Shown here: positions 15,280 to 22,685 of the stretch, piece by piece
Numbering within the stretch: the first letter of the stretch is position 1
Layout of the letters: every line of letters begins with the position of its first letter
Source: Moraxellaceae bacterium
GTDB taxonomy: Bacteria; Pseudomonadota; Gammaproteobacteria; Pseudomonadales; Moraxellaceae
Assembly: GCA_020697295.1 (NCBI GenBank)
Contig: JAJFBF010000052.1
Location: 1 to 40,333 of the forward strand
Direction: 5' to 3'
Length of the DNA: 40,333 nt
Made by a program: the position numbers and the translations under genes
The notes under the pieces: model-generated
The model's database searches: none
What the model was told of the DNA's origin: nothing
The model's input: the letters and a program-made list of their open reading frames with translations, nothing else

Positions 15280-18170
15280 GCTTGCTACCCAACTGCCGCT
15301 GGAGCTTCGCCACTACCGAACTTCCCGTAGAAGCCTATCCCCCCTTCAAACTACTGATAAACACGCTACGTTCGGATAAGGCGGGGGAGGCCTACATTGA
15401 TGGCCGCCTTGAGAAACCGGATACCCATGCACGGATGCAGCAGCTGCTCGTGGAGCGGCTGACGCTAGCGGAAGAGGCCCCCGACACCATCAAGAGCGCG
15501 GTGGCCATGCTGGACCACATTCAGCATCGCGGCCATGAATGGGGCTGGTTCAAAAAGCCAGCCAAAACTCGTACCGCCTATAGCAACTGTGACGAGAGCT
15601 GGCTGTGGGACAAATCCCGGGCAAATGATCGGCAGGAGCAGAAGGTAAGTGCGGGCAGACGCCCCCAGCGCAGCCATGCCCAGAGGATCGAGGATTTCGA
15701 AACGATCGAGAAGGGTATCCGGAAGTTCCTGAAGCTTCCTGATCCGGAGCCGCTCGCCCTGCTTGGGTGCCTGGAGGCGGTACTGATCACGCGCTGCGCC
15801 GTTATTTCCCGGGCGACCCTGAATGCCACAATGGTCGCGCTCCGCACCCCGGTGCTGGCGGCCCAGGGCTGGTGGTACCTGGATGTCACACATCGCTCAG
15901 GAAAAAAGCGGCTCGAACTACGCCGCGTCTTCCTGGATCCGGTGACCGGCAGCTTGGCCATCCGCTGGCACGCCCAAATTGCCCCTGTCCTCGACGGCCT
16001 TGATACCAGCGAGCGCCAGCAAGGCATGGCCGAGAAGGCATTCCGCGCATTTGCCCGGGCCGCTGGCCTACCGCGAGAAATGCGAACCACCGACGCCATG
16101 CAGTCCGCGGCTGCCTGGCTAGCCGTAACACTGCCGGGCTTTCTGATGGCGGTCACCACGCGCAAGCGTGTTACGCACTCTCTCCCCAACGCGGCATTGC
16201 GGCGAGCGCTGGGGTTGCGCCCCATCGTCGGCGATCTGGAATTGCCTCACAGCCCGCCTGTCGAGCTGGAGGAACTATCTCCCACCGTGGCGGATGTTGC
16301 GGCCGTGAAGGGTCTGCTGGACCTCATTGGCTCCGCATCCCCGGTGCCCTTTTCACCCACCGGGGAACAACTGGAGCGTCTCACGCTGCCCGAGCAGGTG
16401 CTCGCGGATTGGCTCATCTCTCGACAGATGTCCCGACACAACGCCAGGCGCGGCGTCCTGCTGATCGGCCACAGTGTTGCTGGTGCCATGGCCGATCGAC
16501 GCACCCCGCTTTCCGTGGAGGATCTGGCCAGCATCCGGGCATTCCTGACGGAGGATATCGAACGCACCGAACTGCTGGATCTGGCTGACGCCTTTGTGGA
16601 CTGGCTGTCCACCTCGGCCTGGGCCGCCCCACCCTCCAGCGATGAGGATGACGAGGACCGCCCCGGGGTCAGCGCCAATATCCTCTCGCCGCGCGAGCAG
16701 CGGCTTTTGCTCGAGCACCTCGCTAGCCCGGCCTGCGGCGTCGCCGACGCCCAACTCCGTGACATTCTCAGGGTGATCGTGGACCTCGGCTGCGTCGGTA
16801 TGCGCCGAGCCGAGGCGCTGAAGCTCCGCGTTCGGGACTGGAAGCCGGGTCCCGCCCCCAGCGGCTACCCGCTTCTCTCGATCGAGCCCTACAAGGGGCG
16901 CGGCCTCAAGTCGATCAGCTCTCGGCGCTATGCGCCAGGCAGACTGCTCAATCCGGAGCTGAGGCAAGCACTGGTCCAGGCACACGAGCGACCGCGGGAC
17001 GATATGCTGATTCTTCCCTACCAGCTCACGACGCATACGGACCAGACGATCTGGCTCACCGCCAACCGGACCCTGCAAGCGTTTCTGCAGGATGCCAGCC
17101 TGCACCTGCATCACTGCCGCCACACTGCAGCTACACTACTGCTGATTCAGCTCATGGCCGCCCCACTTGGCATTCATCGCTACAAGGGGCGATGCGGCTT
17201 CCTGGACAGTCTACTCGAGGGCGCCGAGGAAGTTGCCGACGCTCTGACCCTCAAAAACCCATGCTCATTGCAGCACCTGCGCGCCATTTCGCTGCTGCTC
17301 GGCCACCTGTCACCGCTGATTACCCTGAAATCTTACATACACAGCTGCGACCTGTTACTGCTTTTTGCGCTGGACCGGTCCGGAGAGCCGGGCTACAGCC
17401 AGCTGCTCGCGCTTGCCAGCGGCCGTCCCGTCGAAACCGTCAAGCACCACCAGACCCTGGCTATGGAGGCGCGGGAACATCTGGCACGGCAAACCCTTCT
17501 GACGCCCAACCAGAGGACACATGATGGCTATACCCTGCTGCGCCTCGTGGAGCATGACTACCCGGGGGCAGTCAGCCGTGACGACACGCCTATCGCCCAT
17601 GACAAGTCGGACGCGGGGGAAGGCCCTAGCTTTGTGAATATCGCGGAATTGATGGCGCATGTTGCACAACGTGCCACGCCGGATGAGCAGGCGACCGTAC
17701 GAGAATTGATCACACAAAAGAAGGAGAGTGGGCCGGTCGCGGCTGAGGTGCCGACGCTGCGCAGGGGCCTGATGACGAGCACGGCGACTGATTGGGCAGA
17801 GCGGCTGCATCGTGCCTTCAACCGCCTGCCGCCGGGGGAAGATGCGGCATGGAAGACCGGGCTGACGATGCTGCTCCAGGAAATCGATGCTCACCGCAGC
17901 TTGATTCGTATCCGCAAAGGGCCAGGGACGGAGGTGATTGTTGATGTCCTGCGGCAGATGGACTTCAAGGTGCGTGACTGGCAGGTACGCCCACCGCAGG
18001 AAAAAGGGGGCGCTGTGCAGGACTTCCGGTTCTACCGCACATGGCGTGACGCGCTGGCGGCGGGGCGCCCGCTGCAGCTTCGCCCGGCCCCGACAGCGGA
18101 GGGATTCAGCTACGAGGGGGCCCGCTGGGCGGTACTTGGCCATCTGCTCTACTTGAACCTTCGCCTGTAA
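15276..18170 (+). CDS. oversized tyrosine recombinase (964 aa) with complete catalytic residues
   Basis: The catalytic domain lies near residues 495-695: box I LGCVGMRRAEALKLRVRDW with Arg510, candidate Lys540 or Lys545 in the beta-hairpin, LHHCRHTAAT with His612 and Arg615, LLGHLSP with His677, and the nucleophile Tyr687 (LKSYIH). The spacing from HxxR to GH is about 60 residues instead of the usual two dozen, and 277 residues follow the Tyr, where most family members end. The first 490 residues are unrecognised and should hold core-binding and arm functions. It should cut and rejoin DNA, presumably to move the element that carries it. Translation is coupled to the 782-aa gene by an ATGA overlap. 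Confidence 0.88.
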   Translation: MSLLPNCRWSFATTELPVEAYPPFKLLINTLRSDKAGEAYIDGRLEKPDTHARMQQLLVERLTLAEEAPDTIKSAVAMLDHIQHRGHEWGWFKKPAKTRTAYSNCDESWLWDKSRANDRQEQKVSAGRRPQRSHAQRIEDFETIEKGIRKFLKLPDPEPLALLGCLEAVLITRCAVISRATLNATMVALRTPVLAAQGWWYLDVTHRSGKKRLELRRVFLDPVTGSLAIRWHAQIAPVLDGLDTSERQQGMAEKAFRAFARAAGLPREMRTTDAMQSAAAWLAVTLPGFLMAVTTRKRVTHSLPNAALRRALGLRPIVGDLELPHSPPVELEELSPTVADVAAVKGLLDLIGSASPVPFSPTGEQLERLTLPEQVLADWLISRQMSRHNARRGVLLIGHSVAGAMADRRTPLSVEDLASIRAFLTEDIERTELLDLADAFVDWLSTSAWAAPPSSDEDDEDRPGVSANILSPREQRLLLEHLASPACGVADAQLRDILRVIVDLGCVGMRRAEALKLRVRDWKPGPAPSGYPLLSIEPYKGRGLKSISSRRYAPGRLLNPELRQALVQAHERPRDDMLILPYQLTTHTDQTIWLTANRTLQAFLQDASLHLHHCRHTAATLLLIQLMAAPLGIHRYKGRCGFLDSLLEGAEEVADALTLKNPCSLQHLRAISLLLGHLSPLITLKSYIHSCDLLLLFALDRSGEPGYSQLLALASGRPVETVKHHQTLAMEAREHLARQTLLTPNQRTHDGYTLLRLVEHDYPGAVSRDDTPIAHDKSDAGEGPSFVNIAELMAHVAQRATPDEQATVRELITQKKESGPVAAEVPTLRRGLMTSTATDWAERLHRAFNRLPPGEDAAWKTGLTMLLQEIDAHRSLIRIRKGPGTEVIVDVLRQMDFKVRDWQVRPPQEKGGAVQDFRFYRTWRDALAAGRPLQLRPAPTAEGFSYEGARWAVLGHLLYLNLRL

Positions 18171-18370
18171 GTAGAGAGACAGACATACCGCCAATTTAGG
18201 GCGCATATAACGCTGCCCCCAGCCATCAGCGCTCGACGGTGTTGTAGCCCCAAAAAGAGCCCCGGCATCGAACAAGAGGCAAGGGACTGCGGAAACTTCT
18301 TCGGCCTGGGAGACTAAGCGCCCCCCTTCGCGCACGCTGGATCTAACCAGTAGCAGCGCAGAGAGGAATG
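18171..18370. other. intergenic stretch downstream of the recombinase operon
   Basis: About 200 bp with no supportable gene. It leads into the AT-rich segment that resembles the nrdA promoter (18,371-18,523), so the end of the recombinase element may lie here or just beyond. Confidence 0.4.
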
Positions 18371-18523
18371 ACCACTACATATTGTGTCCACACCGATCAG
18401 AGCCCCCCCACGCTCAATAGCCACATTATTCTTTTTAAAACAGTATATTACCCACCACTTATCAACAGCATATCCACAGCATTATCCACTGATCTCATAC
18501 TTGCGAAAATCAATATATTGGGG
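18371..18523 (+). promoter_or_regulatory. copy of the nrdA promoter region: NrdR-like boxes, DnaA-like boxes, sigma70-like promoter
   Basis: The first 24 bp (18,371-18,394) are identical to 37,228-37,251 upstream of nrdA. A further 38 bp (18,469-18,506) match 37,316-37,353 at 33 positions, with similar spacing between blocks (74 versus 64 bp). The shared parts contain an NrdR-like box (CCACTACATATTGTGT, 18,372-18,387), DnaA-like boxes (TTATCAACA 18,459; ATATCCACA 18,470; TTATCCACT 18,482), and TCCACA-17-CATACT as a possible -35/-10. A second NrdR-like palindrome (core CAATATATTG) is at 18,508-18,523. The next plus-strand gene is the Cas2-like 89-aa protein 220 bp on, not an nrd gene. The identity is read directly; the regulator assignments are inferred. 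Confidence 0.7.
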
Positions 18524-18542
18524 CAGGCTGTACGGGACAGGC

Positions 18543-18590
18543 ACAAATAAAAACGCCCCCTAGAACCACTGCAATGGCTAAAGGAGGCGT
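18543..18590 (-). terminator. minus-strand hairpin terminator
   Basis: On the minus strand AACGCCTCC pairs (one mismatch) with GGGGGCGTT and is followed by TTTTATTT. No minus-strand gene is evident upstream of it. On the plus strand the same hairpin lies in the leader of the Cas2-like gene. Confidence 0.45.
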
Positions 18591-18743
18591 TGAGTGCCTG
18601 AAACCTCGGAGAGAGGTTCGGCGTTGCTTTACTAGCAGCGGTAATATGGGCGGAAGGGACGACCACGTCAATTCGCCAGATTGCCAACATGCACCGTCGT
18701 GCCTGCCCTCCGATCCCTGTAAACCATTGTCAGGAGACAAAAA

Positions 18744-19013
18744 ATGGCAATGTATTTGATCGGTTACGACCTGAACCAACCCGGCAAGAACTACGACGCA
18801 CTTCACGACGCCATTAAGCGGCTAGGGACAACCTGGTGTCGCCCTCTCGACTCAACTTGGATTGTTTCCCACCCAGGGCCAGCGACTGCAATCCGAGACG
18901 AGTTGATGCGCCATATCGACAGGAATGATGCATTGCTCGTCACCGGCCTTACTGGGGAAAGGGCATGGGTCAGTCTGCACCCCAAGGTTTCTGACTGGCT
19001 GAAAGCCGCATAG
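18744..19013 (+). CDS. small Cas2-like / 'SinR family' protein
   Basis: 89 aa. The start MAMYLIGYDLNQPGKNYDAL and the later LDSTWIVS and NDALLVTGL are typical of a small family that databases call SinR family proteins, despite no link to Bacillus SinR. The YDLN after the first strand (Asp9) and the beta-alpha-beta pattern resemble the ferredoxin-like fold of Cas2 and VapD, which are nucleases or scaffolds. No cas genes or CRISPR repeats are nearby, so it is not part of an adaptation module here. AGGAG lies 8 bp before the ATG. It follows the nrdA-like promoter segment and is closed by a strong palindrome. Its function is unknown; a toxin or nuclease role would be speculative. Confidence 0.85.
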   Translation: MAMYLIGYDLNQPGKNYDALHDAIKRLGTTWCRPLDSTWIVSHPGPATAIRDELMRHIDRNDALLVTGLTGERAWVSLHPKVSDWLKAA

Positions 19014-19058
19014 TTGAACGGGGGCATTGCCCTCCTCCAATTTTTCCAACGCCAAACC

Positions 19059-19084
19059 ACGAAGCCCGCATATGCGGGCTTCGT
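19059..19084. terminator. 26-bp perfect palindrome, likely bidirectional terminator
   Basis: A perfect inverted repeat with core AAGCCCGCATATGCGGGCTT lies between the convergent Cas2-like gene and the integrase operon. It can end both transcripts. AACGCCA and TGGCGTT arms flank it further out (19,049-19,112). Confidence 0.7.
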
Positions 19085-19121
19085 TCGCTAGTACCTCTGA
19101 CTCGCTGGCGTTAGGCACGAC

Positions 19122-19409
19122 TCACCCCGCCCCCTCCCCGATCCGCCGCAACTGCTCCGCGAGCTTCTGCCGCAGCGGCTCCAGGTACACATGGGCATTC
19201 GGCTCCACCTCTCCCGGCAGCTCCCGCGCCACCCAGATCCGCACCGCGTCCCGGTTATCCCGCGCCCGGCAATCTCCGATCAGCATCGCCAGATGCGCGC
19301 CCCCTGGGATCTGCAGCTGCCCCACCAGCGCATCGGCCAGCATGCGCGCCATCTGCTGACGCATGCGTGCTTCCACTTCTTTTGCCAACACCTCGCTCAC
19401 GTCCTTCAT
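19122..19409 (-). CDS. 95-aa protein linked to the integrase
   Basis: Unknown family. The start overlaps the integrase stop by 4 bp (ATGA), so it is the last gene of the excisionase-integrase operon. The N-terminus (KDVSEVLAKEVEARMRQQMA) is a charged helix and the C-terminus (LEPLRQKLAEQLRRIG) another, which suggests a small helical protein, possibly an integrase partner. That role rests on position only. Confidence 0.75.
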   Translation of the reverse strand: MKDVSEVLAKEVEARMRQQMARMLADALVGQLQIPGGAHLAMLIGDCRARDNRDAVRIWVARELPGEVEPNAHVYLEPLRQKLAEQLRRIGEGAG

Positions 19410-20647
19410 GCCGCACCTCCCTCACCTGCGACAGCGCCCTGCCCCGCCACGCCATAGCCCTGCGCCGAGGCCAGCAACTGCTCAAACGCTGCCCCGTCAC
19501 GACGAGTCAGATTGGGCACATAGCGGGAATAGACCTTGAACAGCATTTCCGTTGTCGTGTGGCCCAGCTGGCGGGCGATCCATTCCGGGTTCTCCCCCGC
19601 CGCCAGCATCAGCGTGGCGAAGGTATGGCGCGCCTGATAGGGCCGGCGCACAGGAACGCCGGCCTTCTTCAACGCCTCGTTCCAGATCCGGGTCACGAAG
19701 TTCTTGTTGTCCACCGGCCCGCCGGCCGAGTTCGTGAAGACGTAGTCCGCGCCCGGCAGTGCGGCACCCTTCTGCCGCTTCAGCGCCTCCAGGACAAGGG
19801 AGGTCATGTCGATGGCGCGCTGGGAGCCATCGGTCTTGGTGTATTCGGTCCGGCCGTTGGAGAAGGTCTCCCGGATCAGGATCTGGCGCCGCTCCCAGTC
19901 GATGTGCTTCCACTTGAGGCCATGCACTTCGCCCGAGCGCATGCCGGTGTAGAAGCGGACGATCAGGTAATCCACAAAATCGGGGCGCACCGCGGCCAGG
20001 ATCCGGCGGATCTCGTCCACGGAGAAGGGCTCGATATCTTTCCGGGGCACCTTCAGGCGATCGATACGGGCGCAGGGGCTGGAGAAGCCGTGGCGATCGG
20101 CCGCCTCATCCAGGATGGCCTTCAGGACCGTCATGATGGAGTTCACGGTCTTAGGGCTCAGGGTACTGCCCTCCTTGCGGCCCTGAGCCTTGGCGAGGCG
20201 CGAGCGGAACTGCAGCACGTCGGCACGGGTGATGGCATCAACGCGCAGCGCACCGAAGGGCGGCAGCAGATGTTTGTCCAGGAAGCCGCGGTGATAGATG
20301 CGCGTGGCCTCGCGCCAGCGCACCTCGTTCTCCATCCACCAGACCTCCACAAAGTCCATCAGTGTGGGAATCTCCTGCTGGCCGGGGCGGAGCACCCGGA
20401 GCGGCGCGGCAGCGGCCTCTGCGAGCGCGCAAGCCACCTTCTCGAGGTTCTTGCTGCCCGGGAAGGTCTTGGCGTAGTCAAAAGCCCCGAGAACAATTTC
20501 GGCCTCGATGCGCTCCATGATGGCCTTCAGCTTTTTGCGGTTGGCGGAGCTGTCCGGAAGCAAAGTCTGCTCGCGGCAGCGCACGCCTGCGTACATGAAG
20601 TCGAAGTACAGGCGGCCCGTATCCGGGCGGGGGCGGACGTTACCCAT
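19406..20647 (-). CDS. int: tyrosine-type integrase of the tRNA-Arg island
   Basis: 413 aa from ATG 20647, which has a strong GGAGGTG 7 bp upstream; an upstream extension in the same frame is unconvincing. The N-terminus (MGNVRPRPDTGRLYFDFMYA) matches the arm-binding DUF3596 type. The catalytic domain shows RFYTGMRSGEVHGLKW (Arg near 236), RPYQARHTFATLML (HxxR with His replaced by Tyr, common in this subgroup), QLGHTTTEML and YSRYVPN with the Tyr nucleophile near 372. It should recombine the island with the 3' end of the tRNA-Arg gene 1.2 kb away. The excisionase-like gene overlaps its start and a 95-aa gene overlaps its end. Confidence 0.95.
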   Translation of the reverse strand: MGNVRPRPDTGRLYFDFMYAGVRCREQTLLPDSSANRKKLKAIMERIEAEIVLGAFDYAKTFPGSKNLEKVACALAEAAAAPLRVLRPGQQEIPTLMDFVEVWWMENEVRWREATRIYHRGFLDKHLLPPFGALRVDAITRADVLQFRSRLAKAQGRKEGSTLSPKTVNSIMTVLKAILDEAADRHGFSSPCARIDRLKVPRKDIEPFSVDEIRRILAAVRPDFVDYLIVRFYTGMRSGEVHGLKWKHIDWERRQILIRETFSNGRTEYTKTDGSQRAIDMTSLVLEALKRQKGAALPGADYVFTNSAGGPVDNKNFVTRIWNEALKKAGVPVRRPYQARHTFATLMLAAGENPEWIARQLGHTTTEMLFKVYSRYVPNLTRRDGAAFEQLLASAQGYGVAGQGAVAGEGGAA

Positions 20648-20882
20648 GAAGGACACCTCCGCGGGACATGGGAACCAAGGAGGTCGGTTTGGCGGCAAAG
20701 CCCGCCAGCAGGTCGCGCTCGATGGCTTCCCAGATGTACAGGATGCGGCTGCGGGGACCGTTGGGACGGACGTAGTGAATGCCCTCCACAAAGAGCCTGT
20801 CCTTGAGCTGCTCGCGGATCGTGCGGACGTCATAGGGGATGCGGGCAGCCAGTCCCCTCGTGGTCAGGTAAGTCATGGCCAT
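20640..20882 (-). CDS. excisionase-like DNA-binding protein
   Basis: 80 aa from ATG 20882, chosen because GGAG sits 7 bp upstream; an in-frame ATG at 20894 is also possible. TYLTTRGLAARIPYDVRTIR and LFVEGIHYVRP have the MerR/Xis-like winged-helix pattern of small phage excisionases. Its stop overlaps the integrase start by 8 bp, the classical xis-int arrangement. It should bind near the attachment site and bias the integrase toward excision. Expression is probably controlled from the inverted-repeat operators just upstream. Confidence 0.8.
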   Translation of the reverse strand: MAMTYLTTRGLAARIPYDVRTIREQLKDRLFVEGIHYVRPNGPRSRILYIWEAIERDLLAGFAAKPTSLVPMSRGGVLHG

Positions 20883-20931
20883 GCTAATCTCCATGCCAAT
20901 CTTATTGGTCAGATGCACGACGGATCATGCA

Positions 20932-20953
20932 AATGCACAACTATTTGTGCATT
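20932..20953. promoter_or_regulatory. operator-like inverted repeat 1 (xis side)
   Basis: Arms AATGCACAA and TTGTGCATT of 9 bp with a 4-bp spacer. It shares the TGCACAA half-site with repeat 2 and lies between the excisionase gene and the divergent Cro/CI-type regulator gene. Confidence 0.75.
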
Positions 20954-20988
20954 AAGACCAATTTACCGCACATACGCACAAAGTAAAG

Positions 20989-21018
20989 TGCATATGCACA
21001 ATTTTTTGTGCATATGCA
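20989..21018. promoter_or_regulatory. operator-like inverted repeat 2 (regulator side)
   Basis: Perfect arms TGCATATGCACAA and TTGTGCATATGCA of 13 bp around a TTTT spacer, 24 bp before the regulator's ATG. A related half-site (CGCACATACGCACAAA) lies between the two repeats. This is the likely switch controlling integrase-excisionase and regulator expression. Confidence 0.8.
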
Positions 21019-21041
21019 TGAGCTGACGATGGGAGAGCCGA

Positions 21042-21269
21042 ATGATCCGTTTCCGCTTGCGCGAAGTGATGGCCGAGAAAGCCTTTCGGGACGGGAAAGC
21101 GGTGACCATCAATGACGTGGCGGCAGCTACGGGAATTTCCCGGAATACGCTGTCCAAGATTGCGAACGAGAAGGGCTGCTCGACGATCACGAGCAACGTG
21201 GATCTGCTCTGCACATACTTCGACTGCAGAGTGGAAGACCTGATGTACCACGAGAAAGGCGAGCAGTAG
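21042..21269 (+). CDS. Cro/CI-type helix-turn-helix regulator
   Basis: 75 aa. A helix-turn-helix runs through VTINDVAAATGISRNTLSKI, followed by an XRE-like tail (LCTYFDCRVEDLMYH). GGGAGAG precedes the ATG. It is divergent from xis-int across two inverted-repeat operators, so it is the probable repressor of island excision and of its own gene. Confidence 0.92.
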   Translation: MIRFRLREVMAEKAFRDGKAVTINDVAAATGISRNTLSKIANEKGCSTITSNVDLLCTYFDCRVEDLMYHEKGEQ

Positions 21270-21317
21270 CCCTGGGGATCGCTGCCCCCCTCGCCACCGT
21301 CCAGCCGGGGAGTCCCT

Positions 21318-21698
21318 ATGCGCCAACGCAACATGAAGGTTCAGATCGAAAGCCTCGAGGCTTTCGAGACCCGGGCGCGGCAGCTGGCAAGACGAGCCGA
21401 TCGTGGGCAAGGGATTCCTGACGGCGTCGTCATCTCCCTGGATAGTGCCTCCACCTTCCTGGCGCTCCTGACGCGCCCCCGGCTTAAACTGCTGCAGGCA
21501 GTCCTGAAGCAGGAGAAGTCGCTGTCCGAACTGCAGGATGAGCTTGGGCGCAGTCGCACCGCTCTCCGTCGCGATATCCAGAAACTGGAAGAAGCCGGAC
21601 TGCTGGACTCGGGCTTGGTGAAGCCTGTGGGGCGCCAGCGGCGCCGCATGGTGCGTGCCGTGGCTGATCGCGTGGAACTGCGGGCCCGCATCGGCTAA
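21318..21698 (+). CDS. small winged-helix DNA-binding protein (HVO_A0114-like)
   Basis: 126 aa. RPRLKLLQAVLKQEKSLSEL, then LGRSRTALRRDIQKLEEAGL, form an ArsR/MarR-like winged helix with a basic tail (VGRQRRRMVRA). Such proteins often serve as antitoxins or autoregulators in mobile DNA. It sits 48 bp after the Cro/CI-type gene on the same strand. No toxin gene is paired with it here. A second in-frame ATG is at 21333. Confidence 0.8.
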   Translation: MRQRNMKVQIESLEAFETRARQLARRADRGQGIPDGVVISLDSASTFLALLTRPRLKLLQAVLKQEKSLSELQDELGRSRTALRRDIQKLEEAGLLDSGLVKPVGRQRRRMVRAVADRVELRARIG

Positions 21699-21724
21699 CG
21701 CCCTAGAGCAGTCGTTCCGTGCGT

Positions 21725-21806
21725 CCGTGACAACGGAAATCAAAGCGTCAAAGCCCCTTGGGACCCTCTCTAACACTGACACGGATTTGCCACGGATTTG
21801 TCACGG
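21725..21806. repeat. repeated CACGG(ATTTG) motifs beside the tRNA, possible integrase arm sites
   Basis: CCGTGACAACGGA near 21,725 and then ACACGGATTTG, CCACGGATTTG and GTCACGGCGG in a row at 21,780-21,806. Short direct repeats between the integration genes and the tRNA 3' end are where arm-type integrase or Xis sites are expected. Binding is inferred. Confidence 0.4.
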
Positions 21807-21830
21807 CGGGGCCTGAACCCCGGAAAGCAA

Positions 21831-21865
21831 AAAGCCGATCAACCACTAAGTGATTGATCGGCTTT
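21831..21865. terminator. terminator of tRNA-Arg
   Basis: AAAGCCGATCAA and TTGATCGGCTTT arms (12 bp) around an 11-nt loop, with a T-run on the minus strand just 3' of the tRNA gene. Confidence 0.85.
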
Positions 21866-21874
21866 GCTTAAAGA

Positions 21875-21951
21875 TGGTGCGCTGGGAGGGATTCGAACCC
21901 CCGACCCTCTGGTTCGTAGCCAGATACTCTATCCAACTGAGCTACCAGCGC
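21875..21951 (-). tRNA. tRNA-Arg(ACG)
   Basis: 77 nt including the encoded CCA. The acceptor stem GCGCTGG pairs with CCAGCGC, the anticodon loop is CTACGAA (anticodon ACG), and the T-arm is GGGGGTTCGAATCCC. Its 3' end faces the integrase, so it is the probable attachment site of the island; a copy of the 3' end is not visible elsewhere in the window. Confidence 0.97.
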
Positions 21952-22133
21952 ATTGAGGCGGCGAATTATCGTGAGGGGTATGCAGGCTGTCAACGCATTT
22001 CACACGATTCATTACGTCATGGCCCGTCCTGGACCTATGCCGGTTGCGCTGGCGGCTCTGCACCGCCGGCAACTGGCCTTGCGCCCTTCATCCGGGGCGG
22101 AGTTCCCGCGCACCGGCCAGTGGCTACAAGAAC

Positions 22134-22155
22134 AAAGCCCGGAAGGCCGGGCTTT
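22134..22155. terminator. terminator of tRNA-Ser
   Basis: AAAGCCCGG and CCGGGCTTT arms (9 bp) with a 4-nt loop, 8 bp past the tRNA-Ser 3' end on the minus strand. Confidence 0.8.
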
Positions 22156-22162
22156 GGAATAA

Positions 22163-22253
22163 TGGCGGAGAAGGGGGGATTCGAACCCCCGAGGGGCTTT
22201 TGGCCCCTACTCCCTTAGCAGGGGAGCACCTTCGGCCTCTCGGTCACCTCTCC
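22163..22253 (-). tRNA. tRNA-Ser(GCT)
   Basis: 91 nt including CCA, with the long variable arm of class II tRNAs. Anticodon loop CTGCTAA gives anticodon GCT (AGC/AGU codons). T-arm GGGGGTTCGAATCCCCC and acceptor GGAGAGG are intact. Confidence 0.97.
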
Positions 22254-22580
22254 GCAGAGATCCGATGCCCTCACGGCAGAGAGAAGCCCGGCAAGGGCCT
22301 GGTGAGCGCTGCATCAGCCCGAGCCAATGGGCACCGAGGGCGCGGGAAAGCCGGGACCTGCCGATCTCTGGCAAAGCCTGCAAGGCCCCTCGCCCCTGCC
22401 TGCCTCCATCGCGGCCTCAACTGGCCACTATGGCAAATATCCTACACACGCTTAAGCCAACGCCGGCAGACGTCCACCGGCGCCGACAGCAAACTACTCC
22501 CATGGCGCAAGGATGCGACCAAGGATTGGTCACTGCCGTCATGGCACTGCCGTAAAGGAAAAGTCACAGGATTGACGACG
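22254..22580. other. intergenic stretch before csrA, no gene seen
   Basis: About 330 bp between tRNA-Ser and the csrA terminator. It contains a CGCCGG...CCGGCG hairpin near 22,460-22,480 but no frame with a ribosome site. It should hold the tRNA promoter on the minus strand. Confidence 0.5.
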
Positions 22581-22581
22581 A

Positions 22582-22619
22582 AAAACCGAGACGCTTTCAG
22601 GGAGAAACGTCTCGGTTTT
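22582..22619. terminator. csrA terminator
   Basis: AAAACCGAGACG and CGTCTCGGTTTT arms of 12 bp, T-run on the minus strand, 66 bp past the csrA stop. Confidence 0.85.
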
Positions 22620-22685
22620 CTTTTGGGGCCGACGGTCTGAAGATCCGGCTCCGGCTATGTGAAGCGGCTGCAGCGATGCCGTGAA

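Noticed and set aside
18744-19013. CRISPR adaptation module because of the Cas2-like gene
   Set aside because: No cas1, no other cas genes and no repeat-spacer array are present.
19049-19116. integron attC site
   Set aside because: The GTTAGGC core is right, but the opposite core (TTCCAAC) is off and the arms around the central palindrome are 4 and 21 nt, not symmetric. Terminator is the simpler reading.
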